A stretch of DNA of 64,000 bases, taken from Batillaria attramentaria. Lineage: Eukaryota > Mollusca > Gastropoda > Batillariidae. Where the stretch lies: assembly GCA_018292915.2 (NCBI GenBank), contig JACVVK020000061.1, forward strand, positions 1,894,501-1,958,500, in the 5' to 3' direction. Below are positions 44,614 through 55,063 of the stretch, in pieces. Made by a program: the position numbers and the translations under genes. Each line of letters begins with the position of its first letter. The first letter of the stretch is position 1. Below the pieces are notes generated by a model, which saw only the letters and a list, made by a program, of their open reading frames with translations, made no database searches and was not told the origin of the DNA.

Positions 44614-45306
44614 GACTAGAGCAGAGTAGAGTAGAGACAGACTGACAGAGCAGAGAGAGAGACAGACAAACAGAGAGACAGACAGAGAGACAGACAGAGA
44701 GACAGACAGAGACAGACAGACAGACTGACAGACAGACACAGAATACTAATGAAAATGCAATAGTCAGGAACTTCATGTTAAAACATGAGGTAAACAAAAC
44801 GTTTGCAGCTTACCTCCAGGACACAACCACACAACCTAAAATGTCGGCTAGATAACAACACAGTCACTCTTACAAACAGTACATAATCTTGTTGTTGACA
44901 CGTATCAGTCGAAATGCGGAGCCCTGATCACGTGATTGCCGGCCACTCGTTTCCTTATCGGGTCACCACAGCCTTAGTGCACAACGGTCGTTCACACTGA
45001 CACAGTTAATACACAGCGACCTTACTACATAACATGTACCGTGATAAGGCTAAGAATATTTCAAGACTGAGATAATCATACGCACAGTGCAGAAGTAGCA
45101 CGCTTGCCCAGGCTTTCACTGTGCAACACGTGACGCCGGCCTTGTCTATTTTAAGAGTGGTGACTCAAAACAGCGGTCAGGCCAGGAAAGGTGAGAATGG
45201 TGGAAAGGTTTAGCCGGCTCTTACCTGGGTGCTGCGGAGCGCCACGGTGCTGTCCACAGTTGTGATTTTGGGGGTTTTCCGCCGCTGTGGCGTCACCACA
45301 GTAACC
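43996..45306. other. No gene seen; microsatellites at 44442-44745
   Basis: CA, GA and ACAG repeats (44442-44745) are embedded in unique sequence. All long ORFs here are repeat-driven. Confidence 0.45.
44442..44745. repeat. Compound (CA)n, (GA)n and (ACAG)n
   Basis: CA runs at 44445-44480 and 44545-44608, a GA run at 44527-44545, and degenerate ACAG/GAGA from 44640 to 44745. AGAGTAGA-type pieces lie on both sides. Confidence 0.95.
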
Positions 45307-45985
45307 TGGGCCGCGTTTCTTACGGAAAGGCGCTCGCGGGCGCTTGCGAAGGTCGCTTTGCCTCGTTGGGAAACGGCCAATTAGAACCAAGGCGCTTTCA
45401 AAATGGCGGCGGAATCACGAACACTGTTGTTGGCAAGGTTGAAAAGGAAGAAGAAAACTCTAGTGCTCGCAGCTATCAGTCATCTTTTGAGCGCAGAAGA
45501 CGACGTTTTTGAGGAGGAGCAATAATTACTGGCTTGGAGCATGATATACCGCTAGTATGCATGTTCTGCTCGATGCAAAACGGAGACGTAAGGCACCATT
45601 ACGTACTCACTTTGACCACTCCTTCCCCACAAACACGCACGACATATCCCTGAATGACTGGCGACCACGGCCCGGTGCAATTAGCTCAAATTATTTTCGT
45701 ATACTATTCTGCACAATTACAAGTTGGGACAGAAGGTCTCCATCCACCCGCAAATTCATTTTAAGCCATTTCTTAGTTCCACTTCAACGAAGCCTTCGGT
45801 GGGCGCCGCCATCTTTGTTTACATAGAAACTGACCACGTGACCTTTTGCTCGCGGCAAACTAGCTTCAGACGTCGCGCGCGGGCGCTTTTTCTGCCCGCC
45901 GCGGGCAAGGTGCCTAAAGACGGTTTCATAGGAAAGCGCCCCGGAACGTTTCGAAGCGCCCGCCTTAAGAAACGCGGCCCTGGAT
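45307..45985. mobile_element. CpG-rich element with 18-bp inverted termini
   Basis: The left end CCTGGGCCGCGTTTCTTA and the right end TAAGAAACGCGGCCCTGG are inverted with one mismatch. The 679-bp interior carries AAAATGGCGGCGG near the left and its inverse GGGCGCCGCCATCTTTG near the right. I could not find a clean target duplication. The superfamily is unknown. Confidence 0.6.
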
Positions 45986-46100
45986 TTCAAATAGCCACAA
46001 CGGTGACTGTGGTTTCCACAACAGATTCAGACTGGCTGTACTGCGTCACTCGGTGCGCAAACATGGCGGACAGTGCACCTTCAATCGGTTTGTCACCGAG
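45986..46100. repeat. Dispersed piece, inverted copy at 53045-53150
   Basis: ATTTCAAATAGCCACAAC and GACTGTGGTTTCCACAACAG and GCAAACATGGCGGACAGTGC recur as reverse complement at 53045-53150. Confidence 0.75.
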
Positions 46101-46914
46101 CACAGCTGTGTTCAGTTTTGTAGTTAGCAGACACACCGAGCGCAACGACTGCGATGTGCAGCAACGAGGTGCGCAGTCTGACACAGTTTGCGTTGCTGTG
46201 AAATGGCATGTGCCCGCATGTTATTGTACACCAGCTATGTGGTAAATAATGCAGGTTCTGTCCTACGCCATGACTGAAGCCACATTTCTTTTCATGGAGG
46301 TGGAGGGGTGTTTAGGAGTTTAACGTCCTTTTCCACCACGTAAGGGTGATATCAAAGACGGGACAACGAGATCTTTTTTATGGACTTGTGTTGGCCTTAC
46401 ATGAGCAAACTAGGCACACACACATACCGTGCTTCCGTGTCCCCAGAGTTAGTGCAAATATTATTATTCGTTGAACCAGTAGCCACAGGAGAATGTTTAA
46501 CTGCGATGCTAATCATATGTGTGTAATGGTTTTAAAATGGTTAATCTTTGTTTTAGGCACTGCCCGCAGGGAAAATAATTTAACTGATGTCACTCCTCAG
46601 TCACGGTCCAAAGTTCATACTGTGCAGTGTGTAGTTACAGGAAACTGCACTTCAGTTTACATGACGATTATATAGGCTGTCAACTTCCCTTTCCCTTTCA
46701 AACAATGCTAGTGGTGTGCAGGCTTTGAGAGTATGCCGGAAACTGAAACGTTGGGCCGAGAGTACAGATTTGACTACACTGACACATAACGAAGTCAGTC
46801 ACAGATTAAGTTTGAGTGAAAGAACTGTCCTGTGGCCGGAACACTGATCAAAGTTCACTCAGTATACATTACCTTCAAGGGCCTTTGCCAGTTTGAGCGG
46901 TCAACACTGTGCCA
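46101..46914. other. No gene seen; SINE-C tail at 46298-46375
   Basis: Includes a minus-strand SINE-C tail (GGTGTTTAGGAGTTTAACGT, GATATCAAAGACGGGACAAC). Otherwise unique. Confidence 0.45.
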
Positions 46915-47047
46915 GTGTCAGCAGTTTGCATCATTTGTCCAACGTTGCAGTTGTTTTTTTTTCAAGTAGTGCAGGCACATATAGCCGCGAATTAGTCTTT
47001 GGTGCTTGGGCTGCTAAAGCCCGAAAAACTCACTCACTCACTCACTC
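46915..47047 (+). repeat. SINE-B copy
   Basis: GTAGTGCAGGCACATATAGC and CGCGAATTAGTCTTTGGTGC, ending in ACTC repeats. Confidence 0.65.
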
Positions 47048-47778
47048 AACACTGTGGTTGGAACAGCTGCTGCTGAGTACGTCAGTTCAGTCCTGGAAGT
47101 GCCGTAGGACAGATGCGCAAAAGCCGCGATTTTTTGGTAACTGGTTATCTTGCCGTCACTGGCACTGCCGCCCAGCACGATTCACATCTTAACAACCTGC
47201 AACATTTACTGGCAGACGTGTTTTGTATTCGTGTGAGAAAGCAACACTGTCTGCCTACTAAGGGCCAGAGAGCCACATCGCACTTCGCGTTATAAACAGT
47301 AGGTATTTGTGCCAATGGAAAAACCCGCTGCAAGCACCGGAAGATGATCTCACAGTGCTTGCCCTGTGTGTATAAGTACCAATGTCAAGGACGCAGTGAA
47401 AAGGAAAAATCATAGTGTTCTGCTGCTGCATCCAAATTGTAGCAGTATGAAGAGGTCAGACTGACGTCAAAGACAGTTTCACATCAGTTGTTCAAGTATC
47501 ATGAGGCTAGACAGTCTGAAATGGGAGCTTTCTTAGATACAGCGCGCATTACTGGTAGAGGCAGAACTTGTAGGAAATCGACTCCATTTCCTTGCACACC
47601 GCACACAGGCACTGGCACACGCCGCTCGCAGCATACAGCGTCAGCAGCTGAGCCGGTGCACGCATGCGCGTGAACACACACACACACACACGCACACAGT
47701 GTGCGCGTGCGGGCAAGATATCCCCCGCCCAAGGTCAGTAAGATTGACTTGCGCAACACCGACGGTTATAGACCCCAA

Positions 47779-47814
<36 letters not shown>

Positions 47815-48554
47815 GTTATTCTTTGATCCGGGGATTCCCTGAAGATCAGACAAAGTCGATGGAACCTGGTGCCAGAGGCGAAGGTGGCGGCCAGAAAGGC
47901 ACCGTGCCAAAACTAAAGTGACTGTTCTGATGCACAGTCTTACCGAGCAATTGTTCATGGTCTCATTGTTCATCAGCACCGAGTACTCAGGTCTACAGGA
48001 TGTCTTTTCTGGGCCGTCTTTGCTTCAACAACTTCAACGTGCATTTTTGTCGGTTCAAGTGAACACAAGGATTAACTGAAGCAAAATGCTCTTGGGCAAA
48101 CGAAGTGCCACTCTAGACTCAAACGGTTCCACTCAAATACAGTGAAATGTCTGAAATACGAGCATAGAGGGGTGCGTCGTCCAAACTATAGCACTTTGGA
48201 GTTTGAGTTGCACTCCGTTTTCCAGCGGGTTTCGGTTTCTCATGCTGATACATAAGGACCGTTTGCCACCTGTTCTTGCCAACACACCACAACAGGGCAC
48301 AGACGCGTGCACTGATAAGCAGAGTTCAGAAATGTGACTTCCGTTGAAACTTTTGAGTTGAGCAAATGGTCGTGTGCGTGCATGTTTTGGCCTCGGCCCT
48401 TGTTAATTGTACGTTTCCATATTTTAGTACGCGGGTTTGTGGGTATTTTTATTCTATGTGTATGTATGTCGTAACAGTTTACTATTTCGTTTTGTGTGTA
48501 GAACGCTTTGTGTGTACGATAGTATGTATATGTGTATATCCTAGTTTATACCCA

Positions 48555-48612
<58 letters not shown>

Positions 48613-48690
48613 ATGAAGAAATGCCAAACATGATTTTGACCTATGACTCACAGATCTATTCATGGTTACAAAGAAAAATAAATTGTAAAC
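47048..48690. other. No gene seen
   Basis: Unique sequence with a CT run (47784-47810) and a CA run (48558-48610). The 35 bases before the CA run (TATATCCTAGTTTATACCCA...) recur before the CA run at 58540. Confidence 0.45.
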
Positions 48691-49440
48691 TGTTGAAACC
48701 GGAAGCGGGTAAATGGCGTTAGGCCAATAACTAGCTTGTCATTTGTAAAAAGTGGTATGTCTATGTGTGTTCCCTCTTCTTTGTGCCCCTTGTATATCCA
48801 GTGAAGCAACAAAGACATGAAAAGAAGCAAAGTACATAAGTATTGTTGAAAACGGAAGCCGCCAACTGGCGTTTGGCCAATACCGTTTGACCCAGTCACC
48901 AAACGGTGGCTTCTTTAACGTACCTACAAACTAAACGGTGCTTAGAAAACAAATATAACGTCTGTGTGTTTTCCCTATCCTTTGCCTCCCTTTGCTATAT
49001 ATACAGGAGACGAAATAATTAGGTATTGTTGAAGCAAGGGATCGCTGTAATAGCCAATGAGGTTTGACCCAGTCCCCGAGGAAAGTCCTACAAACTAAAC
49101 TGTGCCCAGTAAACAAATATACGTCTATGTGTGTTCCCTTTCCTCCTCCCCCCCCCCCCCCCCTTTGCGATATACAAGAGTCGAAGTATTAGGTATTGTT
49201 GAAGCAGGAGATCGCTGTAATAGCCAGTGCGGTTTGACCCAGTCACCGAGGAAAGTCCTACAAACTAATCGGCGCCTTGTAAACAGATATATAGGTCCAT
49301 GTGTGTTCCATTTCCTGTCCTTGCTTTGAATATGCGATATTAAAGAGACGAAATCGAAGACACTGTAACAGCGAATAAGGTTCGACCCAGTCATCGACGA
49401 AAGTCCTTTTGTAGCTTACAAACTAAAAGCTGCCTTGATT
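48691..49440. repeat. Degenerate minisatellite, unit about 150-185 bp, four to five copies
   Basis: Units start with TGTTGAA at 48691, 48844, 49027 and 49197, with a fifth, partial unit near 49355. Shared blocks are GTTTGACCCAGTCACCGAGG, AAAGTCCTACAAACTAA and ATGTGTGTTCCCT. The inner copies are most alike. Confidence 0.8.
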
Positions 49441-49740
49441 CCTTCGCCCTCCTCCCCTCCTCCCCCCCCCCCCAACCTTCCTCTTCGTTTTTCGTACATG
49501 TGTCCTGCTGTAATCTAGCTATTAGACGGAAGTACGGAAACGATGACGCACGCCAGTCGAATGATAAGTTAACAGTTTCTTCCTTACAGGGATGTGTAGA
49601 AAAGTACGTCACCGAAATCACAGTACTCAAATAATACTTGGCCTTGTTTTTACTTTCGTATACGTCAAGATACAGTGTGAACGTTTCCAAGGACACCCAG
49701 ACGACCGGAAAGAACCGAAAAGACGATGTAGTATTTGTGA

Positions 49741-50735
49741 TCGGGCAGAGTGATTTGGTGCTCCCACTGGACACGGGGGGGGTGTAGGAAGAGAAAGATG
49801 CACAAAAATTGGGAAAGATCCCAAAACAATGGTCGCGAAAACTGAGGTTTTGTCTTTTGATTGTGTGTTCATTGGACAGGGGGGTGCAGGAAGAGGCTGC
49901 ACAAAAGTCTGAAGACCCAAACACCATTGTCTCCAAACTTATGTTAAACGTCATGGGTAGGTCTCCAAAATCGTGATCACGGGATGTGTAGTATTGTGAT
50001 CAGATTGTGAAGCAGGAAGAGACTGTTCACAGAAGTCTGAAAAGGACCCATACACCGTTCTCCCCAAACCTATGAGGTTGATGTGATGGGTAAGTCTCCA
50101 AAACAGGTCACGTGATGACTGTGTAGTATCGTCATCTGATTGTTTGTGTTTTCATTGGAGAGAGGAATGCAGGAAGAGACTGCACAAAAGTGCGAAAAGG
50201 ACCCATACACCATTGTCTCGAAACCTATGAGGTAAACGCCATGGGTAGGTCTACAAAACCTTGGTCACGAGACGTGTAGTATCGTCATCAGATTGTTTGT
50301 GTTTTCATTGGACTGAGGGATACAGGAAGAGGCAGTGGACAAAATTTGAAAAAAAAAAAATCACGGACACCATTTTGTTCAAACATCAAGGACAGGTCAT
50401 GGACAGGTCTCCGAAAGCATTGGTCAGCAAATGTAAAGTATTTGTCATCAGATAACATGGTCTGACCCTTTTTTCACTGGACAGCGGCATACCGGAAGTG
50501 ACGGAGCAAAACAACAACAACAACAACAAAAACACCATTGTCTCCAAACGTCAAGGACAGGTCATGGTTGGGTCTCCAAAACCATGGTCTCCAAATGTAT
50601 AGTATTTATCATCAGATAAAGTCGTTTGATTGTGTTTTCATTGGACAGAAGTATACACGAAATAATGGATGCACAAAAATCTGACACAAAAAACCCAAAC
50701 CCTTTGATCTCCAAATTTAGGAGATGAACATCATG
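49741..50735. repeat. Second minisatellite, unit about 120-165 bp, six to seven copies, reaching the next start codon
   Basis: Shared blocks are GCAGGAAGAGACTGCACAAA, ACACCATTGTCTCCAAAC and CATGGGTAGGTCTCCAAAA. The last unit ends AAATTTAGGAGATGAACATC plus ATGG, the counterpart of AAACCTATGAGGTAAACGCC plus ATGG in an earlier unit. The ATG at 50724 therefore lies within repeat-derived sequence. Confidence 0.75.
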
Positions 50736-51305
50736 GATACGAGTTTTTCCAGTGTTTCCACAAGAAGCTCCTCTTCAGGAGCACCCACAGTGTACGACGA
50801 TTTGGACACTTCAAGTACACCTTACGCTTCAGCAGGGACGTTTGTGAACAGACACAGTGGTGAAAGTAACCGTTGGTCCTTCTTTGCACGAAGACGCTCA
50901 AGGCAGTATCCCCGACGGCGCTGTGAAAGGGACGCACAAAACGTGCAAAGAAAAATCCAGAAACTCGAGCGAGAAAATCGAAAACTCCGCATAATCTTCT
51001 ACTTACTTATCTCGGCGTGTTTTGTGGTGGTGTTCACATATCTGTTTCTGACTGTGGTGTTCATTGCTGCTTATTCCAAACAGCATGAGAATTCTGGTAC
51101 AATATCGTCGTGGACGGGTTCTCCTTACAGACAAAATGCGGACTTGCAAGACTCGTATTGTGTGGAGGAAAAGGACGTTGAAGACAGCCTGAAGTTTTGG
51201 GACAAAGCGACTAGTGACACAAACACGAGATATAATATCGGAGGTCGCAAAAGGCGGTGTTTCGATTTCCCTGATGTCAAATGGATTCCCAGACTGCTGA
51301 ACTCG
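50724..51305 (+). CDS. First exon of a type II membrane protein with furin site, TNF-ligand candidate
   Basis: ATG at 50724 opens 194 codons to the donor TCG|GTAAGA at 51305/51306 (phase 0). Residues 1-50 are Ser/Thr-rich. Residues 56-90 are strongly basic with a short helical stretch (VQRKIQKLERENRKLR). Residues 91-116 are hydrophobic (FYLLISACFVVVFTYLFLTV), giving an inside N-terminus. The extracellular stalk (117-194) contains GGRKRRCF, with an R-K-R-R site typical of furin cleavage, as in several TNF ligands shed from the surface. Two small downstream exons join in phase and lead into an AHL motif. A second ATG four codons on (MDTSF) is an alternative start. Confidence 0.65.
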
Positions 51306-51461
51306 GTAAGATAAAGCATGCATAAAGAACAGCGTATGAGCGTAGATTTATTTGCGAAATATGTGTTTATTGTGTGTCACAATTCATATGCCAACCTATC
51401 TGCAAGGAAGACGCATTTCAGTTGTTGGTGTGAAAGAAGATTATCTCTTTAAGAACCTGGG

Positions 51462-51731
51462 CCTGCATGTAAAAGTCGGGGTTAGGGAGTTTAGCCCTGG
51501 GTTAGAGTCTAACCTCGAACTAAACTAGCCCTAGGGTTACATTTTTTTTTTAGATAAGGAACCGGGTCCATTCCAGCAGGGTGCCTATGCCATTATAGAA
51601 GGATTTTTGTCTTTCTTTCTTTCTTCTGTTCCTTTGTTTATTTAATTTTGTTTTGGGGTTTCTTTTGTCCTAGTCTGGGTTAGGCCAGTAGCCGTGGGTT
51701 AAATTAACCTCGAGTTTTACATACGGGCCCC
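51462..51731. mobile_element. MITE related to the foldback at 18467
   Basis: Termini GGGCCTGCATGTAAAA and the inverted TTTTACATACGGGCCC. The interior matches one arm of the 18467-18978 element (CCATTCCAGCAGGGTGCCTA, TAGTCTGGGTTAGGCC). It lies in the first intron of the gene at 50724. Confidence 0.75.
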
Positions 51732-51734
51732 GAG

Positions 51735-51960
51735 CCCGACCACCCCCTGCCCGCTATATGATAAGACTGGTTAAAAAGAACAAACCACTGCACACCAGCA
51801 GGAGCCACTTCAAGCCACTATCACGCAAGGGGTGGGCCTTCCTCGGTAGGCCCGAGACTGCTGCAGATTGTTTAATAGTGACTTAAAAGTGGCTTCTAGT
51901 GATCTGAAGACTTCAAGTACAATTGCGAGTTTTGCATGGGCTTTCAAGAGTTAAGGATAA
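51735..51960. repeat. Dispersed repeat, uninterrupted copy
   Basis: Matches the two halves of 27788-28170 that are split there by a SINE-B. Confidence 0.75.
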
Positions 51961-51962
51961 TA

Positions 51963-52110
51963 CGGGTGGGTAAAATGGGTGGATGGGTGTTTCAGGTTCA
52001 ACGTCCTTTTCCACCACAACCGAGTGATATCAAAGACGGGCGGGCAACGAGGGAAAACCCAGCACCAATATTTGGCCCCAGCCCTGAGCACTGAAAGTCT
52101 ACAGTTAGGC
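51963..52110 (-). repeat. SINE-C copy
   Basis: GGTGGATGGGTGTTTCAGGT to GAGCACTGAAAGTCTACAGT. It is tRNA-like at its 5' end but eroded. Confidence 0.55.
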
Positions 52111-52245
52111 TATCACGACTCCCCCTTCATGAAGATAATCGTATTCAATTTGTTGACTGTAATGTGTGATTATGAATGTAATGACTTACGTTAAGGTCAG
52201 CGTAGGTTGCAGTATGTGCAAACAGAATACATTGCCTCGTAGGCT

Positions 52246-52248
<3 letters not shown>

Positions 52249-52304
<56 letters not shown>
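52249..52304. repeat. (GA)n microsatellite
   Basis: About 28 GA units. Confidence 0.97.
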
Positions 52305-52307
<3 letters not shown>

Positions 52308-52334
52308 TGATGATGATCATATTGGTGATGAGGA

Positions 52335-52415
52335 GGAGGGTGGGGTGGGTGTTTGGGGATTTAACGTCCTTTTCCACCACATACGGGGGATATCAAAGAC
52401 GGGACAACGATGAAA
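52335..52415 (-). repeat. SINE-C tail
   Basis: GGGTGTTTGGGGATTTAACG, TCCTTTTCCACCACATACGG and GATATCAAAGACGGGACAAC. Confidence 0.65.
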
Positions 52416-52521
52416 AATGTTGATGATGATGAGGAGGAGGACCAGGACGTGATGAAAGAGAGGCCCCTCATGTAGGATACACTGAGTGTTACTGAACTCG
52501 GATTGTTGACATTTTTTGCAG

Positions 52522-52558
52522 GTGAACTCGAGCATTCACAGCGTGACTGATGGACTTG
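52522..52558 (+). CDS. Second exon of the TNF-ligand candidate
   Basis: A 37-base exon between acceptor acattttttgcag and donor TTG|GTAAGA. In phase 0 it codes VNSSIHSVTDGL and the first base of a Gly codon (phase 1 out), with an N-glycosylation sequon NSS. Small exons in the stalk are usual in TNF ligand genes. Confidence 0.5.
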
Positions 52559-53044
52559 GTAAGAGTTTACTTTTTAAACTTTACTTGTCCGTAATGAGTT
52601 CTGCTCCTATCGGCCATTGCGACTATTGTCGTGGACGTGCTGTGTTTTGCCAAGACCCGGCAGACTAAAAGGGACGGGGCTTTGGCCTCGGGGCGTGCCG
52701 AGTGGAGTCGTCTATTGTAGGGAATGAGGGAATTAGAAACTGTGTGTGAGGGTAAAGCCTGCTCTTAACCGGGCACAGCGCGCGAAACACACATGTGCAC
52801 ATCACAGTCGTTGCGACCGTGGAATGAGGGGGTATGTGGTTGCTGCCAACATTGCAAAAAAAAACAAAAAACAAAAAAAAAACCCGGAATATTGGAATTT
52901 GTTGAAATGTACTCTACACATGAGTCTATGGCTGCCTGATTTTTGTGATTTTTGGTGAATTTTAAAGCATTTCTAGGGTGTCATCTGCAACGTTATGTGT
53001 AAGAGGAATACATAGCGTTTTCCTCCAAATTTGGATCTCTGGTA

Positions 53045-53150
53045 CGTAGCCGAACTTGCACTGTCCGCCATGTTTGCGCGCCGAGTGACGTAGTACAGCC
53101 AATCAGAATCTGTTGTGGAAACCACAGTCACAGTTGTGGCTGTTTGAAAT
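53045..53150. repeat. Inverted copy of 45986-46100
   Basis: CACTGTCCGCCATGTTTGCG and CTGTTGTGGAAACCACAGTC correspond to the other copy on the opposite strand. Confidence 0.75.
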
Positions 53151-53305
53151 CCAGTTTGTCCTTTACCACCACGCAAGGGTGATATCAAAGACGGGGCAAT
53201 GTGAAAAAGGCCAGCACAAATGTTTGGCCCAAGCCGGGATTCGAACTCACGACCCGAACAATGGAAGTCCAACGCTCTACCGTTCGGCCAGCCAGGCTCC
53301 CCGAG
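53150..53305 (-). repeat. SINE-C, most complete copy
   Basis: The minus strand starts GGAGCCTGGCTGGCCGAACG with a tRNA-like A box, has B box AGTTCGAATCC (53238-53248), then GGCCAAACATTTGTGCTGGC and CATTGCCCCGTCTTTGATAT, ending TGCGTGGTGG. It is a tRNA-derived Pol III retroposon. The anticodon arm region is extended, so it is not a functional tRNA. Confidence 0.75.
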
Positions 53306-53648
53306 AGACAGAGAGAGAGAGAGATAGAGGGAGAGGGAGAGAGCAATAACAACAACAAAAGCAAACAAGATACAAGATATTTTATTCCTGTAGCCCCTTT
53401 TGGGGGTATGGAGGATATCAGAAAAAGTACAAGAGGTAGTTGTATGGAAACAAAATAATCAGAAGACAACAGCATAATGCATGAAGATCAAGAGTCCATA
53501 AATCCAGCTGTAACACGGAACAACGTTAACATCATAGGAATATGTACACAAAGATGCCAGAGATAATAAATGCTGAACAGACAAATGAGGTGCGCCGCCA
53601 ACTAATCAAAACAAGCTCTGAAGAACAAGTACAAGAAAACAACGCAGT

Positions 53649-53704
<56 letters not shown>
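53649..53704. repeat. (CA)n microsatellite
   Basis: About 28 CA units. Confidence 0.97.
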
Positions 53705-53706
<2 letters not shown>

Positions 53707-53866
53707 TTATAAGCATTTTCCCCTGCATGCACGATATACGTGTTTTCCATTTCACTCTCCCTCTCGGCAGGACCTCAACGCCCCCTCACGGATGGACGCG
53801 AACCTTTAACATGCACATTTAATATCAAACTTTTGTGACCGTTCTTTTCTGACTATATGCCACCAG

Positions 53867-53953
53867 ATGTCACCTGCACCGCCAACGGCCAGCCACCCAA
53901 ACAGAAGATCGTCTTCGCTCACCTTTCTCTGGCAGCGACCCAGAGTACACCAG
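53867..53953 (+). CDS. Third exon of the TNF-ligand candidate (AHL motif)
   Basis: An 87-base exon between acceptor atatgccaccag and donor CCAG|GTCAGT. Entering in phase 1, it codes DVTCTANGQPPKQK and then IVFAHLSLAATQSTPG, leaving in phase 1. In TNF ligands the homology domain opens with a basic residue followed by x-A-H-L/V. QKIVFAHLSL has this form, and the position (small exon before the large domain exon) also agrees. The large exon should follow, but I could not find it between here and 64000. Confidence 0.5.
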
Positions 53954-54007
53954 GTCAGTTATAATTCATCAAAAGCAGAAGCAAAAACAAAACAAAAAGC
54001 AAGAAAT

Positions 54008-54076
54008 GTTTAGCCCACAACATTTGAAAAATAAATGCAATTCTAAATTTTTGACATTTAAATAGCTGAGCTGACT
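54008..54076 (+). repeat. SINE-A fragment
   Basis: AACATTTGAAAAATAAATGC, AATTCTAAATTTTTGACATT and TAGCTGAGCTGAC. Confidence 0.65.
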
Positions 54077-54307
54077 TCATTGTGCTTTTGTTCATTGTGC
54101 AGTGACTTCATTGTGCTTTTGGTAAATGAGCGAGACACATCGCTGCAGCGTCTAGCGCGTGTTGTGCGCTGCACGAGAAGACTAGCCACTGCGATCTTTC
54201 TCGCTCAGTGTCAAAACGCAAACTGAGCTGTGAAATCAGACTGCCCTCTGCTTTGTGTGTAGTTGGATAGTTTTTTTTGTTGTTGTTGTTGTTTCGTTTT
54301 TAAACAC

Positions 54308-54309
<2 letters not shown>

Positions 54310-54372
<63 letters not shown>
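54310..54372. repeat. (GT)n microsatellite
   Basis: About 31 GT units. Confidence 0.97.
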
Positions 54373-54375
<3 letters not shown>

Positions 54376-54382
54376 GTTTGTT

Positions 54383-54455
54383 GAGATTGCATTAGCCGCG
54401 AATTAGTCTTGGTGGCTTGCGCGGCGTTAAGCCTCAAAAACTCACTCACTCACCC
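54383..54455 (+). repeat. SINE-B tail
   Basis: TTAGCCGCGAATTAGTCTTG and GCGCGGCGTTAAGCCTCAAA plus ACTC repeats. Confidence 0.65.
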
Positions 54456-55020
54456 TTGAGATTGCAGACCTTTCAAGACGTGTATGTGAACGCTTTACTT
54501 GTCAGTGACACCATAGCCCTAGTGGTACCGGGTTTTCCCTAAAATAGGCGCAATAAAGCGGACAAGTTCACACTGGCCTTAACCCACCGGAAATAGGCCC
54601 TTCAGACACAAATAGTGACACGGACACGATCGACTAAGCATTAGACTGATAGCTGCTCGCTAGGGAATATAAATATGATCGCTGCAATATGAGTCGTTCT
54701 GGTAATTTTATCGACCGAGTTTAAGTTCAAACACGTTTATTGTGTCCTTCTACGGACGAACCTGTCTTTGGTCGGGGGAAGGGGAGCGTGGGGGGGGGGG
54801 GGGAGAGGGGGACGAACGAACGAACGAACTTTTTTTTCCAACGGAAGTGATTTAACCAAACAATGATTAATTTTCAATCAGCCGTTGCTACCAAAAAAAA
54901 AAAAAAAAAAAGACAAAAAAAAACTGCAATGGCAAGATGAAAGGAAATGCAAGAAAAAAGAAGAAAGAAAAACAATGGCAAAATAAAGAAACATTACTCG
55001 AAAGAAATATTACTCGAAAG

Positions 55021-55063
<43 letters not shown>

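Noticed and set aside
44308..44797. ORFs of 124-143 codons on the minus strand
   Set aside because: Cys-Val and Ser-Leu-Val repeats come from CA and ACAG tracts.
49391..49954. 187-codon ORF on the minus strand
   Set aside because: It runs across diverged minisatellite units and has no domain; the open frame is by chance.
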